A stretch of DNA of 64,000 bases from JBQSUQ01 sp052384575 (GTDB lineage: Bacteria; Pseudomonadota; Gammaproteobacteria; Enterobacterales; Pasteurellaceae), in assembly GCA_052384575.1 (NCBI GenBank), contig JBQSUQ010000004.1, one strand, 5' to 3'. The position numbers and the translations under genes are program-made. The first letter of the stretch is position 1, and every line of letters starts with the position of its first letter. Positions 17,382 to 26,109 of this stretch are shown piece after piece. Below the pieces are notes generated by a model. It ran no database searches. It was not told the DNA's origin and worked only from the letters and a program-made list of their open reading frames with translations.

Positions 17382-18541
17382 TCAGTCTCTTTTACCTTTA
17401 TGATCCTTGGTTATGGCATATCGTCCGCATGAGTTTGGTGGCGGGCATTTTTGCTACGCTGTTGTTAGGCTATAAATGGTATAAAAAAACATTAAAGCAA
17501 TTTGTAGTGCCAGTGGATAGCCTTCTGGTAATTTTAGCGTTAATTGCGATTTCTGTTGTTCCTATGTTAATCAATGGCACCCATGAATTGGGTGTGGTTA
17601 GCATGTATGTTAAAGCATTGATTTTATTTGTCTTTGGTATTGTTATTTATAATTTGTTTTATCATAAACAAACAGGACAAATGCAGTTCATCAACGATCT
17701 CAAAATAGGGGTTGGTGTGCAATCTGCGCTAGGTTTACTTGCCTTAATGGGCATCCCATTATTTATTAGTATTGCGTTGGGAACAAATGCGGATTATTTT
17801 CTACCGCGCTTTCAAGGTTCAGAACAGGAATATCGCCTATATAATTTCACTTCTTCGGCGTTTTTCCAACTCAGTGCATTTTATTTAATGCTGTTTCACT
17901 TTTTATTAGCCTATGCGCATAAACAACATAATTTAAACCCTGTTTATGTATTTTTATTGCTTTGTATTGGTTTGATTTCGGGCAGAACTTTTTTAGTTTT
18001 TTCGGTGGTAAGTTTGGCGTTGTATTTTAAATGGCGTTATTTACCAGCCATTATTGCTTTTGCTGGACTTGTACTATTCCTAGTCATTGTGTATCCAACG
18101 AATATCTATGTTGAACATGCCTTAGAACCAGTGATTAATCTTATTCAAGGCGGACAGCGTTTAAGTTCTTCAACGGATACGCTCATGAATAAGCATTTGT
18201 TTATGCCTCAGTTAAAGCAATTCATTATGGGCGATGGGCAATATTATGTGAACGGGATTAGCTATTATGGTGGTTCGGATTCAGGCTTTATTCGTCAAGT
18301 GTTATATGGTGGCGTCGGTTATATGCTGGCTTGTTTACTTTTTACCGTTTACTTCATCAAACGTATTGCGGATAACTGGTTTAATGGCAGCTGGAAATTT
18401 ATTTTATCAACGCTATTTTTATTAAGTGTATTGAATGTTAAAGCGGATACCTATGCTTATCCGGGAATTATGTTTATTTTTCTAATGTTTATCTCTTTAT
18501 TTGGTCATAAAGGGAAACAATTTCTATTTGAGCAAAAATAA
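17369..18541 (+). CDS. wzy: Wzy-type O-antigen polymerase
   Basis: A 390-residue, very hydrophobic protein with 10-12 predicted membrane segments and a large periplasmic loop late in the chain (about 230-310) ending SDSGFIRQVLYGGVGYML, typical of Wzy polymerases. It would join repeat units in the periplasm after flipping by Wzx. Sequence conservation in this family is weak, so the call rests on topology and on its place between flippase and glycosyltransferases. It overlaps its neighbours by 13 nt and 1 nt. Confidence 0.8.
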   Translation: MSSLISLFYLYDPWLWHIVRMSLVAGIFATLLLGYKWYKKTLKQFVVPVDSLLVILALIAISVVPMLINGTHELGVVSMYVKALILFVFGIVIYNLFYHKQTGQMQFINDLKIGVGVQSALGLLALMGIPLFISIALGTNADYFLPRFQGSEQEYRLYNFTSSAFFQLSAFYLMLFHFLLAYAHKQHNLNPVYVFLLLCIGLISGRTFLVFSVVSLALYFKWRYLPAIIAFAGLVLFLVIVYPTNIYVEHALEPVINLIQGGQRLSSSTDTLMNKHLFMPQLKQFIMGDGQYYVNGISYYGGSDSGFIRQVLYGGVGYMLACLLFTVYFIKRIADNWFNGSWKFILSTLFLLSVLNVKADTYAYPGIMFIFLMFISLFGHKGKQFLFEQK

Positions 18542-19422
18542 TGTTTAGTATTATTGTCCCTTCTTATAATCGCAATGCTGAAGTGAATGCATTGCTAGCA
18601 AGTTTAGCACAGCAAACGGTGCATAATTTTGAGGTGATTGTCATCGATGATTACTCACCAAATCCCATAAAAATAGACCGCACTTTTGATTTTGATGTCA
18701 CGCTTATTCGCAACCAAACGAATTTAGGTCCTGCGCAAAGTCGCAATATTGGTGCGGACGCAGCGAAAAATGATTGGCTTTTGTTTTTAGATGATGATGA
18801 TCGTTTTGCAGATAATAAATGTGAAATTTTAGCTGCAAATATCGCTGAAAATGCACAGTGCAATTTTCTATATCATCCTGCAAAATGTGAAATGGTGAAC
18901 GAAGGCTTTTTCTATACGACAAGTCCATTTCCACCATCAGAGATAACCTTGGATAATATTTTATTAGCCAATAAAATTGGTGGGATGCCGATGATGTGTA
19001 TTCAGAAAGCATTTTTCTTTCAATTAGGTGGCTTAGATACTCAATTAAAATCTTTGGAAGATTATGATTTTGCGTTGAAATTAGCCTCTAGTCCTGATTT
19101 ACATGCCATATTAGTGGCTGAGCCATTAAGTATTTGTGCATTTCATACCAAACGTTCTAGCGTATCAACGAATACGACTAATACAGAACAGGCAATAAAA
19201 ATTATTGCGGAACGCTACGTGACGACGTCACAACAAAAGCACAATTTTGCCATTAATTCTTTGTATATGTTAGCTTATCCCAATGCGATGAACCTTTCTC
19301 GTAAAGCGGCAAGCTATTATTTTAAGATGTTTAAATTAAGCCATAATGTGAAGCATTTAATTATTGCCATTGTGAGCTTTATTTCTCCAAGTTTAGCCAT
19401 TAATTTAAAACGGTTCGTATAA
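18541..19422 (+). CDS. Glycosyltransferase family 2
   Basis: A 293-residue GT-A enzyme. The N-terminus FSIIVPSYNRNAEV and the DxD-type motif FLDDDDRF (about residue 80) bind the nucleotide sugar; LKSLEDYDFALKL near 170 is the usual acceptor-side acidic motif. The C-terminal third has hydrophobic helices that may contact the membrane. It starts on the last base of wzy (TAATG), so it is translationally coupled. Donor and acceptor are unknown. Confidence 0.88.
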   Translation: MFSIIVPSYNRNAEVNALLASLAQQTVHNFEVIVIDDYSPNPIKIDRTFDFDVTLIRNQTNLGPAQSRNIGADAAKNDWLLFLDDDDRFADNKCEILAANIAENAQCNFLYHPAKCEMVNEGFFYTTSPFPPSEITLDNILLANKIGGMPMMCIQKAFFFQLGGLDTQLKSLEDYDFALKLASSPDLHAILVAEPLSICAFHTKRSSVSTNTTNTEQAIKIIAERYVTTSQQKHNFAINSLYMLAYPNAMNLSRKAASYYFKMFKLSHNVKHLIIAIVSFISPSLAINLKRFV

Positions 19423-20231
19423 TGAAATTTTCAGTATTAATGTCCTTATATATTAAGGAAAAGCCTGCTTTTTTAGCAGAAAGTTTGCAAAGCCTCGTTG
19501 AGCAAACATATCCAGCGGATGAAATTGTCATTGTGTTAGATGGTCCAATTACCGCTGAATTAGAAAATGTATTAGCGGAGTTTGCGCCCAAATTACCATT
19601 AAAATTAGTGCCTTTAGCGCAAAATATGGGATTAGGAAAAGCGCTAAATGAAGGCATTAAACAGGCAAGCAATGAATGGCTATTTAGAATGGATACCGAT
19701 GATATTTGCTATCCTCAGCGTTTTGAAAAGCAAGTTGAATTTATTCAAAACAATCCAGATGTTGTTTTGTTTAGTACGCAAATAGCGGAGTTTGATGAAG
19801 ATCCAAATCAAATTATAGCGATTCGAGAAGTGCCAGTGGGCTACGAAAATATTGTGAACTTCAATCGCTTGCGTTCGCCATTTAATCACATGACGGTAGC
19901 TTATAAAAAATCAGTGTTAGAAGAGGTTGGCGGTTATCAGCACCATTTATTTTTAGAAGATTATAATTTATGGAATCGTATTATTGCTAAAGGCTATAAA
20001 GTAGGCAATTTATCTGAGGTGCTACTTTATGCAAGAACGGCTGGAAATGCGATGTTTAGTCGTCGTAGAGGATTGATCTACGCAAAAAGTGAATGGAAAC
20101 TTTATCAGTTGAAACAACAGCTTGGAATTCAAAATGGGTTGTCTGGATTCGCTACATTTTTACTGCGTACTTTACCCAGATTAATGCCTGTTTGGCTTGT
20201 AAAATTAATTTATAAATTTGTTCGTAAATAG
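19422..20231 (+). CDS. Glycosyltransferase family 2
   Basis: A 269-residue GT-A enzyme, last gene of the operon. It opens FSVLMSLYIKEKPAFLAESLQSL, has the metal-binding MDTDDICY (about residue 90) and the acidic LFLEDYNLWNR (about 175). This pattern is common in galactosyl- and glucosyltransferases of LPS and capsule loci. It shares one base with the preceding gene. No initiating phosphoglycosyltransferase and no WaaL-type ligase are encoded nearby, so this operon must rely on genes elsewhere. Confidence 0.88.
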   Translation: MKFSVLMSLYIKEKPAFLAESLQSLVEQTYPADEIVIVLDGPITAELENVLAEFAPKLPLKLVPLAQNMGLGKALNEGIKQASNEWLFRMDTDDICYPQRFEKQVEFIQNNPDVVLFSTQIAEFDEDPNQIIAIREVPVGYENIVNFNRLRSPFNHMTVAYKKSVLEEVGGYQHHLFLEDYNLWNRIIAKGYKVGNLSEVLLYARTAGNAMFSRRRGLIYAKSEWKLYQLKQQLGIQNGLSGFATFLLRTLPRLMPVWLVKLIYKFVRK

Positions 20232-20240
20232 GAAAGCTTA

Positions 20241-21338
20241 ATGAAAACTTTATTAAAATCCACCGCACTGTGTCTTGGTTTCGCATTGGTAGGCTGTTCT
20301 TCTCAGACAACAAATCATGGATCATTATCGCCATTGGCCGAAAACGCGGTGTATAACAAAGACCGTAATCTCAGCCATTTTAATGATTATGTGCAATTTT
20401 TGAAACGTAAAGCGGCAGGTCAGGGCGTTTCAGCTAAAACATTAAATGCACAGCAGAATATTCGTTACATAGAAAGTGCGGTGCGTTTAGATCAAAAACA
20501 AGCGGGTAATGCGGCGAGACGAAAAAATCAGCCTCCATTGCCACCTAATCCAAATGGTGCAACGAATTACATTAATAAGCATTTAACACAAGGCAAAGTG
20601 AATAAAGCAGAAGAAAATTATTGGGATGTCCGCACTCAGTTGCAAAAAGCCAGTAAGCAATATGGCGTACAGCAAGAGTTTATCTTAGCTTTATGGGGAA
20701 TGGAGAGTAGTTTTGGTTATTACCAAGGTAACTACGATGTGTTATCTGTACTCGCCACATTAGCCTTTGATGGTCGTCGTGAAAAATTATTCAGTAAAGA
20801 ATTTATTAATGCGATGAAAATGCTCGATCAAGGTCATTTAGATCGTGCGAAAATGTTAGGCTCATGGGCAGGAGCCATGGGGCAAACGCAATTTATGCCA
20901 ACATCTTATTTAAATTATGCGGCAGATGGTGATGGAGATGGTCGCAAGGATATTTGGCGCAATGAATATGATGTTTTTGCGTCCATCGCTAACTATTTGC
21001 ATACAGTGGGTTGGAATGACAATTTACCTTGGGGCGTTGAAGTCGTTTTAAATCAACCGCTTGATTTATCCATGGCAGGAACTGAGAAAAATAAAGCACG
21101 CTCATTGGCTTATTGGCAATCTCAGGGCGTGATGTTAAAAAATGGCAATGAAGCGCAAAAATTAAATGCATTATCCAATGCTGATTTGTGGCTTGTTCGT
21201 CCAGATAAAGAGGTTGGACGCGCATTTTTAGTTTCTAACAACTACCGCACAATCCTAGATTGGAATCGTTCTAATTATTATGCGTTAAGTGTCGGAATGT
21301 TTGCTGATCGTATTAAGCAAGCGTTGTCATTGCAGTAA
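20241..21338 (+). CDS. mltB: Lytic murein transglycosylase B
   Basis: A 365-residue outer-membrane lipoprotein that cleaves peptidoglycan to 1,6-anhydro products. The signal peptide ends in the lipobox LVGC (cysteine about 19). The catalytic glutamate is in LWGMESSFGYYQGNYDVLS (about 155), followed by GAMGQTQFMPTSYL and DGDGDGRKDIW, all standard for the MltB family (GH103). It starts 9 nt after the last glycosyltransferase with an AGGAAAG ribosome site, so it may be read through from the polysaccharide operon. A shared terminator separates it from ilvE. Confidence 0.93.
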   Translation: MKTLLKSTALCLGFALVGCSSQTTNHGSLSPLAENAVYNKDRNLSHFNDYVQFLKRKAAGQGVSAKTLNAQQNIRYIESAVRLDQKQAGNAARRKNQPPLPPNPNGATNYINKHLTQGKVNKAEENYWDVRTQLQKASKQYGVQQEFILALWGMESSFGYYQGNYDVLSVLATLAFDGRREKLFSKEFINAMKMLDQGHLDRAKMLGSWAGAMGQTQFMPTSYLNYAADGDGDGRKDIWRNEYDVFASIANYLHTVGWNDNLPWGVEVVLNQPLDLSMAGTEKNKARSLAYWQSQGVMLKNGNEAQKLNALSNADLWLVRPDKEVGRAFLVSNNYRTILDWNRSNYYALSVGMFADRIKQALSLQ

Positions 21339-21368
21339 TAATCAAAATTAGATTTCATCTTTATAAAT

Positions 21369-21403
21369 AATTTAGGCATAGTAAAAACTATGCCTAAATT
21401 TTT
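21369..21403. terminator. Intrinsic terminator between mltB and ilvE
   Basis: TTTAGGCATAG and CTATGCCTAAA pair around TAAAAA and are followed by a T run on the plus strand. Confidence 0.85.
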
Positions 21404-21415
21404 AATATCAAGTAA

Positions 21416-22432
21416 TTATTCCACTTTAACAATCCAACCTTCTGGCGCAGGTTTATCGCCAAATTGGATGCCCACAAGTTCATCGTAAAGTTGACGAGTT
21501 ACAGGCCCCACCTCTGTTTCTGAGTAGAAAACATGTAATTTATCATTATATTGAATACCACCAATTGGCGTGACCACCGCTGCTGTACCGCAAGCGCCAG
21601 CTTCAGCGAAATTATCTAATTCATCAATATACACATCACCTTCAATGGCTTCCATTCCAAAACGTTCTTTAGCTAAATAGAGAAGTGAATATTTAGTAAT
21701 ACTTTCTAAAATAGAAGGCGATTTTGGCGTGATAAATTTATTATCTTTAGTGATACCAAAAAAGTTGGCTGAACCTACTTCTTCAATTTTAGTATGAGTA
21801 GTTGGATCTAAATAAATACAATCTGCAAAGCCTTGTGCTTTTGCCTGTTTACCTGGATACAAACTTGCTGCATAGTTACCACCGACTTTCGCGGCACCTG
21901 TACCTTGTGGCGCGGCGCGATCATAATGAGAAACCATGAAATTGGTTGGTTTTAAGCCACCTTTAAAATAAGCACCAACAGGGCAAACAAAAATAGAGAA
22001 GATATATTCCGGCGCAGGACTTACTCCAACATTGTCACCCACACCAATGACAAAAGGACGCAAATAAAGGGTAGCGCCAGAACCATAAGGACCCACCCAT
22101 TCTTCATTGGCTTTAACCACTTGTTTACACGCATCGATAAACATTTCTACTGGAATTTCAGGCATTAATAAACGGCGACAGCTACGTTGCAGGCGTTTAC
22201 CATTTTCATCTGGACGGAATAAATTAATTGAACCATCTTTAGTACGATAAGCTTTTAAACCTTCAAAACATTGTTGACCATAATGTAATGCAGTAGAACC
22301 TTCGCTAATATGTAAAACATTATCAGTGACTAATTCGCCTTTCTGCCATTCACCATTTTTCCAATAGGCTAAATAACGATAATCTGTTTTAATATAATTA
22401 AATCCAAGGTTATGCCAATCAAGATCTTTCAT
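21416..22432 (-). CDS. ilvE: Branched-chain amino acid aminotransferase
   Basis: PLP fold-type IV transaminase for the last step of valine, leucine and isoleucine synthesis. The 338-residue protein is of the longer type (E. coli IlvE has about 309): it opens DLDWHNLGFNYIKTDYRYLA, carries the PLP lysine in GAAKVGGNYAAS (about residue 183), and ends with the EVG and TPIGG loops. I start it at 22432, after AAGGATAT; 45 upstream in-frame codons lack family similarity and run through the leader. The leader (22553-22776) has a promoter, several hairpins and a terminator before the gene. Confidence 0.95.
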   Translation of the reverse strand: MKDLDWHNLGFNYIKTDYRYLAYWKNGEWQKGELVTDNVLHISEGSTALHYGQQCFEGLKAYRTKDGSINLFRPDENGKRLQRSCRRLLMPEIPVEMFIDACKQVVKANEEWVGPYGSGATLYLRPFVIGVGDNVGVSPAPEYIFSIFVCPVGAYFKGGLKPTNFMVSHYDRAAPQGTGAAKVGGNYAASLYPGKQAKAQGFADCIYLDPTTHTKIEEVGSANFFGITKDNKFITPKSPSILESITKYSLLYLAKERFGMEAIEGDVYIDELDNFAEAGACGTAAVVTPIGGIQYNDKLHVFYSETEVGPVTRQLYDELVGIQFGDKPAPEGWIVKVE

Positions 22433-22552
22433 AGATATATCCTTTAAGTTGTCATTTGCAAAGCTGTTAAGATTTGATAAATCTACACCATTATCATAGG
22501 CTTGAAAACAATTATTTGAGATTTTGCGAGCGGAAGTGTAAAATTTTAACAT

Positions 22553-22581
22553 AAAAAAACACCGCACTTTTGTGCGGTGTT
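22553..22581 (-). terminator. Terminator within the ilvE leader
   Basis: On the minus strand AACACCGCAC and GTGCGGTGTT pair around a short loop, followed by seven T. It lies about 120 bp upstream of the ilvE start, with no minus-strand gene before it. One arm is an uptake sequence. Confidence 0.8.
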
Positions 22582-22776
22582 GTATCCCTAAAAACAGGGT
22601 AAAATATACAGGAAGTTAATGAATTTCTAATTAGCTACTAGAAATTCAGTTCGGTTGCCCGAACAATATGCAAACACAACATAATACTTAACTAAAAGTC
22701 GGAACTCTTAATCAATTAAGGAATTACCAATCATTAAGTATGGCGGTAGTATAGGGATTAGATTGAAGTCAGACAA
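22582..22776 (-). promoter_or_regulatory. ilvE promoter and structured leader
   Basis: A good sigma-70 promoter reads on the minus strand: TTGTCT (22771-22776), a 17-bp spacer and TATACT (22748-22753). The predicted transcript starts near 22741 and would pass three hairpins before the terminator: GTTCGG-GCAA-CCGAAC, GAATTTCTA/TAGAAATTC and CCCT/AGGG. Two tiny reading frames exist, one of 14 codons with Leu, Ile and Val, but neither has a ribosome site. This is a candidate attenuator or small RNA. The rest of the gap up to gcvA (22777-22864) holds nothing else I recognise. Confidence 0.55.
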
Positions 22777-22864
22777 ATGAGAAATTTTTATCTGATGGAT
22801 AAAAAAAACTAATCCTTTCCGAATATAAATTATTATTACAAAAATTAAGATTAGAGAGAAAACT

Positions 22865-23749
22865 ATGTTTAAACGTTTGCCTCCCCTGAATTCACTGAAA
22901 GCGTTTGAAAGTGCTGCAACCCACTTAAGTTTTACTAAAGCAGCGGATGAGCTCTTTGTGACCCAAGCTGCAGTGAGCCATCAAATAAAACTGTTAGAAG
23001 ATTTTTTAGGCATATCGCTCTTTATTCGAAAAAATAGAACCTTAGAATTAACCGATAAAGGCAGAATTTATTACAACGAAATTTCCGCTATTTTGCATAA
23101 ATTAGCGATGGTTACCGAAGATTTAGTTTCTACGGGCAAGTCTTATCTTAATATTAGCGTCCCTCAAACCTTTGCGATTCAATGGCTTGTTCCTCGTCTT
23201 ATGTACTTTAATCAGCAACATCCTGATATTGAAGTTCGAATACGTGCCACCGAGCAAGACGAAGGATTATTAAATAAAGATATTGATGTGGCTATTTATT
23301 ATGGCTACGGAAACTGGGATAATCTGCAAGTCGAGTTATTAGCAAATGCCAATCTGGTGATGTTGGCATCGCCAAAGTTATTAGCTGAAATGCCAGTGAA
23401 TTCGCCAGAAGATTTGCAATTGCATAAACTCATTCATATTCATACCAGAGAAAACTGGCAGATGATGTCCCATCATTTGAATATCGATTTACCCAATGTG
23501 CAGCAAGGCGCGTTATTTAGTCATACATTTATGGCATTACAAACCGCGGTTTATGGGCAAGGTCTTGTGATTGCGAATCAAATGTTAGCGCAACAAGAAA
23601 TTGATCGGGGCAATTTGCAAATTGTGTGGCCAACTTCATTATTAGATCCAAAATCTTTTTATGTGGTAAATAGCCAAACAAGGCATAATGAAAAAATTAT
23701 TCAAACATTTCGTGATTGGATCGTGCAAGAAATACATAAGGAAAATTAA
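22865..23749 (+). CDS. gcvA: LysR-family regulator GcvA
   Basis: A 294-residue LysR-type transcription factor. The helix-turn-helix lies at about 18-45 (LSFTKAADELFVTQAAVSHQ) and the ligand-binding domain follows from about 90. The opening RLPPLNSLKAFESAATHLSF and the gene order gcvA-ygdD-rlmM, as in E. coli, support GcvA, which controls the glycine cleavage operon. It shares its last base with ygdD (TAATG). Confidence 0.88.
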   Translation: MFKRLPPLNSLKAFESAATHLSFTKAADELFVTQAAVSHQIKLLEDFLGISLFIRKNRTLELTDKGRIYYNEISAILHKLAMVTEDLVSTGKSYLNISVPQTFAIQWLVPRLMYFNQQHPDIEVRIRATEQDEGLLNKDIDVAIYYGYGNWDNLQVELLANANLVMLASPKLLAEMPVNSPEDLQLHKLIHIHTRENWQMMSHHLNIDLPNVQQGALFSHTFMALQTAVYGQGLVIANQMLAQQEIDRGNLQIVWPTSLLDPKSFYVVNSQTRHNEKIIQTFRDWIVQEIHKEN

Positions 23750-24171
23750 TGGGAAACCGCTTTTTATCTTTAGCCGCTTTAAGTGGCTTTATTGTCGTGG
23801 CCTTTGGTGCCTTTGCCAGCCATGCATTACAAAAACAATTTGACATGCAACAATTAGTTTGGCTTGAAACTGGTTGGAAATATCATGCTTTTCATACTAT
23901 TGCATTATTGGTATTAGGTTTTTATCTGTCAGCAACAACACACCAACCTCAGCCAAAATGCCGTAAAAGTGCGGTGAATATTATTGGATTTTCTTGGACA
24001 ATAGGCATTGTTGCCTTTAGTTTTTCTCTTTATGCCATGGCAGTATTCAATACCAAATCTATGGCGATGATTGTGCCAATGGGCGGTATTGCATTTTTAG
24101 TGGGATGGGCAACCTTATTTTATGTTGCTTTGCGTTCAAGTGTAGCGAAAAAGGGAAATGAAATTGAATAA
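23749..24171 (+). CDS. DUF423 small membrane protein (YgdD-like)
   Basis: A 140-residue protein of the DUF423 family with four hydrophobic segments and the N-terminal signature LSGFIVVAFGAFASHAL. Function unknown. It sits between gcvA and rlmM as in E. coli, overlapping gcvA by 1 nt and rlmM by 14 nt, so all three are co-translated. Confidence 0.85.
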   Translation: MGNRFLSLAALSGFIVVAFGAFASHALQKQFDMQQLVWLETGWKYHAFHTIALLVLGFYLSATTHQPQPKCRKSAVNIIGFSWTIGIVAFSFSLYAMAVFNTKSMAMIVPMGGIAFLVGWATLFYVALRSSVAKKGNEIE

Positions 24172-25264
24172 ATTAGCCTTATATTGTCGTGCTGGCTTTG
24201 AAAAAGAAGTGGCCGTAGAAATGACTGACAAAGCTGCTGAACGTGGTGTATTTGGTTTTGCGCGTTTACAGGAAAATAGTGGCTATGTGATTTTTGAATG
24301 TTACCAAACGGGTGAAGCCGATCGTTTAGCGCGTGAGATTCCCTTTCAACAACTGATTTTCGTCCGCCAGATGATAGTAGTCTCTGATTTATTGGATGAG
24401 CTTAACCCAGAAGATCGCATTAGTCCTATTATTGAAAAATATCAACAAATTGCACCGCACTTTGCTTCGCAATTAACGCATAGCGCAGATATTTTGGTGG
24501 AAACTGCGGATACCAATGAAGCAAAATCGCTGTCCACCTTTTGTCGTAAATTTACGGTGCCGTTGCGCCAAGCGTTGAAAAAACAAGGCTGGTTGCAAGG
24601 TAAATCCAGTAAAAAAGGAATTACATTGCATTGTTTATTTACTGCCTCTCATGCTTGCTATGTTGGTTATTCTTACAATCACAATCATTCGACTCATTTT
24701 ATGGGTATTCCTCGCTTGAAATTCCCTGCTGATGCGCCGAGCCGCTCAACGTTAAAATTAGAAGAAGCAATTTTAACCTTTGTACCAAGAGAAGATGAAA
24801 CTAAGCGTTTAAATGAAAATATGATTGGTGTTGATTTGGGCGCTTGCCCAGGCGGTTGGACATATCAATTGGTGCGTCGTGGTTTGTTTGTGTATGCAGT
24901 GGATCATGGCAAAATGGCGGCTAGCTTGCATGATACTGGACGTATTGAACATTGTTCAGAAGATGGTTTTAAATTTCAACCACCTAAGCGTAAGAAAATC
25001 GATTGGCTTGTATGCGATATGGTGGAAAAACCAAGTCGTATTGCGGATTTGATCGGAAAATGGTTGCTGAATGGTTGGTGTAGAGAAACCATTTTTAACT
25101 TGAAATTACCTATGAAAAAACGTTATCAAGAAGTACAGCAATGCTTACAACAATTGTCGGATAAATTGAGGTCACAAGGGTTGGCATTTCAGCTACAAGC
25201 GAAGCATTTATATCATGATCGTGAAGAAATCACAGTGCATATTCAACTGAAAAGCGCGGTGTGA
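24158..25264 (+). CDS. rlmM: 23S rRNA 2'-O-ribose methyltransferase RlmM
   Basis: SAM-dependent enzyme that methylates C2498 of 23S rRNA. The 368-residue protein has an N-terminal THUMP region, the SAM motif GVDLGACPGGWTYQL (about residue 223) and the K-D-K-E residues of 2'-O-methyltransferases (VDHGKMA, WLVCDMVEKP, KLPMKKRY, HDREEITVHI). The start lies inside the end of ygdD. The final residues LKSAV come from an uptake-like sequence (AAGCGCGGT) that runs into the stop codon. Confidence 0.95.
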   Translation: MKLNKLALYCRAGFEKEVAVEMTDKAAERGVFGFARLQENSGYVIFECYQTGEADRLAREIPFQQLIFVRQMIVVSDLLDELNPEDRISPIIEKYQQIAPHFASQLTHSADILVETADTNEAKSLSTFCRKFTVPLRQALKKQGWLQGKSSKKGITLHCLFTASHACYVGYSYNHNHSTHFMGIPRLKFPADAPSRSTLKLEEAILTFVPREDETKRLNENMIGVDLGACPGGWTYQLVRRGLFVYAVDHGKMAASLHDTGRIEHCSEDGFKFQPPKRKKIDWLVCDMVEKPSRIADLIGKWLLNGWCRETIFNLKLPMKKRYQEVQQCLQQLSDKLRSQGLAFQLQAKHLYHDREEITVHIQLKSAV

Positions 25265-25279
25265 TTTTTAGGAGTTTTA

Positions 25280-26071
25280 ATGAAAATTGCGTTGGGAATT
25301 GAGTATAACGGCAAAAATTATTTTGGTTGGCAGCGACAAGATAAAGTCTTAAGTGTACAAGAAGAATTGGAAAAAGCTTTGTCATTTGTGGCGAATGAGC
25401 CAATTGAAGTTTTTTGTGCAGGGCGTACAGATAGTGGCGTTCATGGTACTGGACAAGTGGTGCATTTTGAAACCAATGTTATTCGTCCAGATAAAGCTTG
25501 GGCATTTGGTACCAATGCTAATTTGCCCGATGACATTGCAGTCAAATGGGCAAAGCCTGTACCTGATGATTTTCATGCTCGTTTTAGTGCAAAAGCTCGT
25601 CGTTATCGTTATATTTTATATAGCCACAAATTGCGTTCTGCCATTTTGCCTTATGGTGTTACACATACGCATTTGGCGTTAGATCATCAATTAATGCATC
25701 AAGCTGGACAAGCATTGTTGGGGGAGCATGATTTTTCTTCGTTCCGCGCGGCACAATGTCAATCCAATACACCTTGGCGCAATGTTCATCATCTGAATGT
25801 GTATCGTCAAGGAGATTATATTATCGTAGATATTCAAGCTAATGCCTTTGTGCATCATATGGTGCGCAACATTGTGGGCAGTTTGATGGAGGTGGGAGCA
25901 GGTCGTCAGCCGGTGGAATGGATGTCTTGGTTATTATCACAAAAAGACCGCACTTTAGCAGCGCCGACGGCAAAACCTGAGGGATTATATTTAGTGGATG
26001 TGATTTATCCACCTCAATTTGACTTGCCTAAAACAGCGTTAGGGCCTTTGTTTTTACCTCAACAGTTATAA
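25280..26071 (+). CDS. truA: tRNA pseudouridine(38-40) synthase
   Basis: Converts U38, U39 and U40 of tRNA anticodon arms to pseudouridine. The 263-residue protein has the TruA catalytic motif CAGRTDSGVHGTGQVVHF (catalytic aspartate about residue 53) and the C-terminal FVHHMVRNIVGSLMEVGAGR. It lies 15 nt behind rlmM with a TAGGAG ribosome site, so the two rRNA/tRNA modification genes are likely one transcript. Confidence 0.97.
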   Translation: MKIALGIEYNGKNYFGWQRQDKVLSVQEELEKALSFVANEPIEVFCAGRTDSGVHGTGQVVHFETNVIRPDKAWAFGTNANLPDDIAVKWAKPVPDDFHARFSAKARRYRYILYSHKLRSAILPYGVTHTHLALDHQLMHQAGQALLGEHDFSSFRAAQCQSNTPWRNVHHLNVYRQGDYIIVDIQANAFVHHMVRNIVGSLMEVGAGRQPVEWMSWLLSQKDRTLAAPTAKPEGLYLVDVIYPPQFDLPKTALGPLFLPQQL

Positions 26072-26101
26072 AAAAGACCGCAAAAGTGCGGTCTATTTTT
26101 T
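26070..26101. terminator. Terminator between truA and bioB
   Basis: GACCGCA and the complementary uptake-sequence arm AGTGCGGTC form a stem with A and T runs on either side, suited to both convergent genes. Confidence 0.8.
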
Positions 26102-26109
26102 ATGAGTTT

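Noticed and set aside
22621..22690. Leader peptide in the ilvE leader (MLCLHIVRATELNF)
   Set aside because: It has some Leu, Ile and Val codons but no ribosome site and no run of them; kept only as a weak idea in the leader finding.
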